Origin: Terriglobia bacterium
GTDB lineage: Bacteria > Acidobacteriota > Terriglobia > UBA7540
DNA: 15,404 bases
Assembly: GCA_030040515.1 (NCBI GenBank)
Contig: JASHTO010000433.1
Location: forward strand, 1 to 15,404
Direction of reading: 5' to 3'
In this document: positions 14,344 through 15,404 of the stretch, in pieces
How the letters are laid out: every line of letters begins with the position of its first letter
How positions within the stretch are numbered: the stretch's first letter is position 1
Notes under the pieces: model-generated
What the model was told of the DNA's origin: nothing
The model's database searches: none
The model's input: the letters and a program-made list of their open reading frames with translations, nothing else
Translations under genes and position numbers: made by a program

Positions 14344-15329
14344 ATGGAGAATACTCCGCCTTTTGACCCGGGCAAACGCCACGCCCTTGGAAAGATCCTA
14401 GGAATCGGAACCGGCCATCTGAAGAGCAAAGTGAACCTGTATCTCGATCAGGGCGCGACGATCGTTGCGGCGGACACCGGTCCGCAAGGCGGTTACGATG
14501 CTGCCGAGCCAAATCCGTGGGACAAGTATCAGGATTGCAGCCACAGCCATTGGCACAACGCGCTGATGTGGGGCCAGGGAATCAGCAACGCATCCATTGC
14601 GGGCCCGGGGTTGCTCTGGGGCAAAGGCTTGACGCGCGGGCGGGGCGAGACGGGAGCGGGAGTGGGTGACAAAACCATCAGCCTTAAGAACTGTCACAAC
14701 GTCACCATTCGTGACATATATTTCTGCGCGTCTGTTCCGCACGGCAGCCATTTCGCGATTCTGGCCACAGGTGTGGATAATCTGACCATTGATAACGTCA
14801 TTCTCGGCACCAACCGCGACGGCATGGACATTGATTGCTGCCGGAACGTGCGGGTTTCAGATTGCACCGAGTGAACATCAGTGACGTCGTGGTCTCCAAC
14901 CCCGCGGCCCGCTACGCATCGACCCTCAGTGGAATTTCCGGCCACAACATCGAAGATGTGCGCCTGAGCAACATCACGGTGCTCCATCCCGGAGGCGGCA
15001 CTCACGATGACGCGGCTATCGCGCCGCCGGAGAAGGAAAACGGATATCCCGAGCCCACTATGTTCGGCACTCTGCCCGCGTATGGGTTCTACGTTCGCCA
15101 TGCGGCCCGCGTGGAGGTAAACCACGTCGATTTGAGGTTTGAGAAAGAGAACCTGCGCCCGGCCTTCGTGCTTGGAGGACGTGCAAGCAGCGGACTTTGT
15201 CCACATCAAGGCTCAGCGCGCCGAGGGGCTTCCGCTTTTGCCTTGAAAAATGCTTCCGATTTCAACGTTTATATCAGCCATCCACTGGCTGAGACGCTTC
15301 TGGGAAGCGTGACGGGAAAGACGCTCTGA
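14344..15329 (+). pseudogene. Degraded GH28 polygalacturonase-like gene (N-truncated, central deletion, frameshifts)
   Basis: Relative of glycoside hydrolase family 28 pectin-degrading enzymes (parallel beta-helix). The first frame (14344-14874) begins with about 23 unrelated residues, then joins the family at HLKSKVNLYLDQGATI, through ISNASIAGPGLLWGKG, NCHNVTIRDI and TNRDGMDIDCCRNVRVSDC, and stops. The second frame picks up at about 14868 with RVNISDVVVSNPAARYAST and runs through IEDVRLSNITVLHPGGG and PTMFGTLPAYGFYVRH to 15329. The stretch expected between them, which carries the catalytic Asp-Asp, Gly-His-Gly and Arg-Ile-Lys motifs, is missing (roughly 130-150 codons, estimated from remembered homologues). 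There is a further one-base gain near 15174 and one-base loss near 15225-15228. No signal peptide remains. AGGAG lies 8 bases before the ATG, so a short peptide may still be made, but it would not be an active enzyme. Confidence 0.85.
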
Positions 15330-15350
15330 GATGGCTCTCCCGCTTTCCAG

Positions 15351-15368
15351 CCCGGAGCTTTGTCCGGG
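15351..15368 (+). terminator. Short stem-loop after the GH28 remnant
   Basis: CCCGGA (15351-15356) and TCCGGG (15363-15368) pair around a six-base GCTTTG loop, 20 bases after the last stop. There is no T-tract. It is a weak terminator candidate. Bases 15369-15404 show nothing further that can be supported. Confidence 0.25.
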
Positions 15369-15404
15369 TGCCAGCGGGTTTAAGCAACATAGGCGCGAAC
15401 AAAG

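Noticed and set aside
15331..15404. Open frame starting at ATG 15331 and running off the window
   Set aside because: Only 24 codons are visible, there is no clear Shine-Dalgarno site or recognisable residues, and it contains the stem-loop; it cannot be supported.

Overview
The window looks like a chromosomal segment of a GC-rich Gram-negative bacterium, most likely an uncultured Acidobacteriota. This assignment is an inference. It rests on the protein flavour (a stand-alone TonB-C protein, a GH28 relative with an NRDGMDIDCCRN signature, OpcA-type G6PDH assembly), on non-ATG starts with good Shine-Dalgarno sites, and on spacer repeats built from CGAAA heptads and CTCTGTGGTGA-type arms. No 16S rRNA, tRNA, CRISPR array, phage or transposase gene was seen.

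Layout. Bases 1-2453 (+): 6-phosphogluconate dehydrogenase (gnd, 5' end cut by the window) and a PfkB-family sugar kinase that is probably a 2-keto-3-deoxygluconate kinase. Bases 2483-3166 (-): a small secreted protein with two TonB-C-like domains, the only minus-strand gene. Bases 3466-11475 (+): tkt, tal, zwf, opcA, pgl and rpe. With gnd, the window therefore encodes the whole oxidative pentose phosphate branch plus the epimerase, transketolase and transaldolase of the non-oxidative branch. Only ribose-5-phosphate isomerase is missing. The core order tkt-tal-zwf-opcA-pgl matches the known actinobacterial (Corynebacterium) operon order. Bases 11540-12825 (+): an ECF sigma factor translationally overlapped with a small zinc-finger anti-sigma factor, then a DksA/TraR-type zinc-finger protein behind a near-consensus sigma70 promoter. 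Bases 12887-14304 (+): a ComF-family phosphoribosyltransferase and a stand-alone HNH protein. Bases 14344-15329 (+): the wreck of a GH28 polygalacturonase-like gene that has lost its N-terminus and catalytic centre and carries further frameshifts.

How the genes fit together. Zwf (with OpcA as assembly factor), Pgl and Gnd convert glucose-6-phosphate to ribulose-5-phosphate with two NADPH made. Rpe, Tkt and Tal return pentoses to glycolysis. The PfkB kinase would feed KDG (from uronates or gluconate) into the Entner-Doudoroff lower branch. The sigma/anti-sigma and DksA-like genes are separate regulatory units, and no sequence evidence here ties them to the sugar genes.

I found no convincing undescribed defence or mobile system. 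The best second-look items are the layered decay of the GH28 gene, the two families of spacer repeats lodged among the pentose phosphate genes, the His-to-Gln change at a metal-ligand position of Rpe, an OpcA without cysteines in its C-terminal fifth, and the complete pathway cluster itself.
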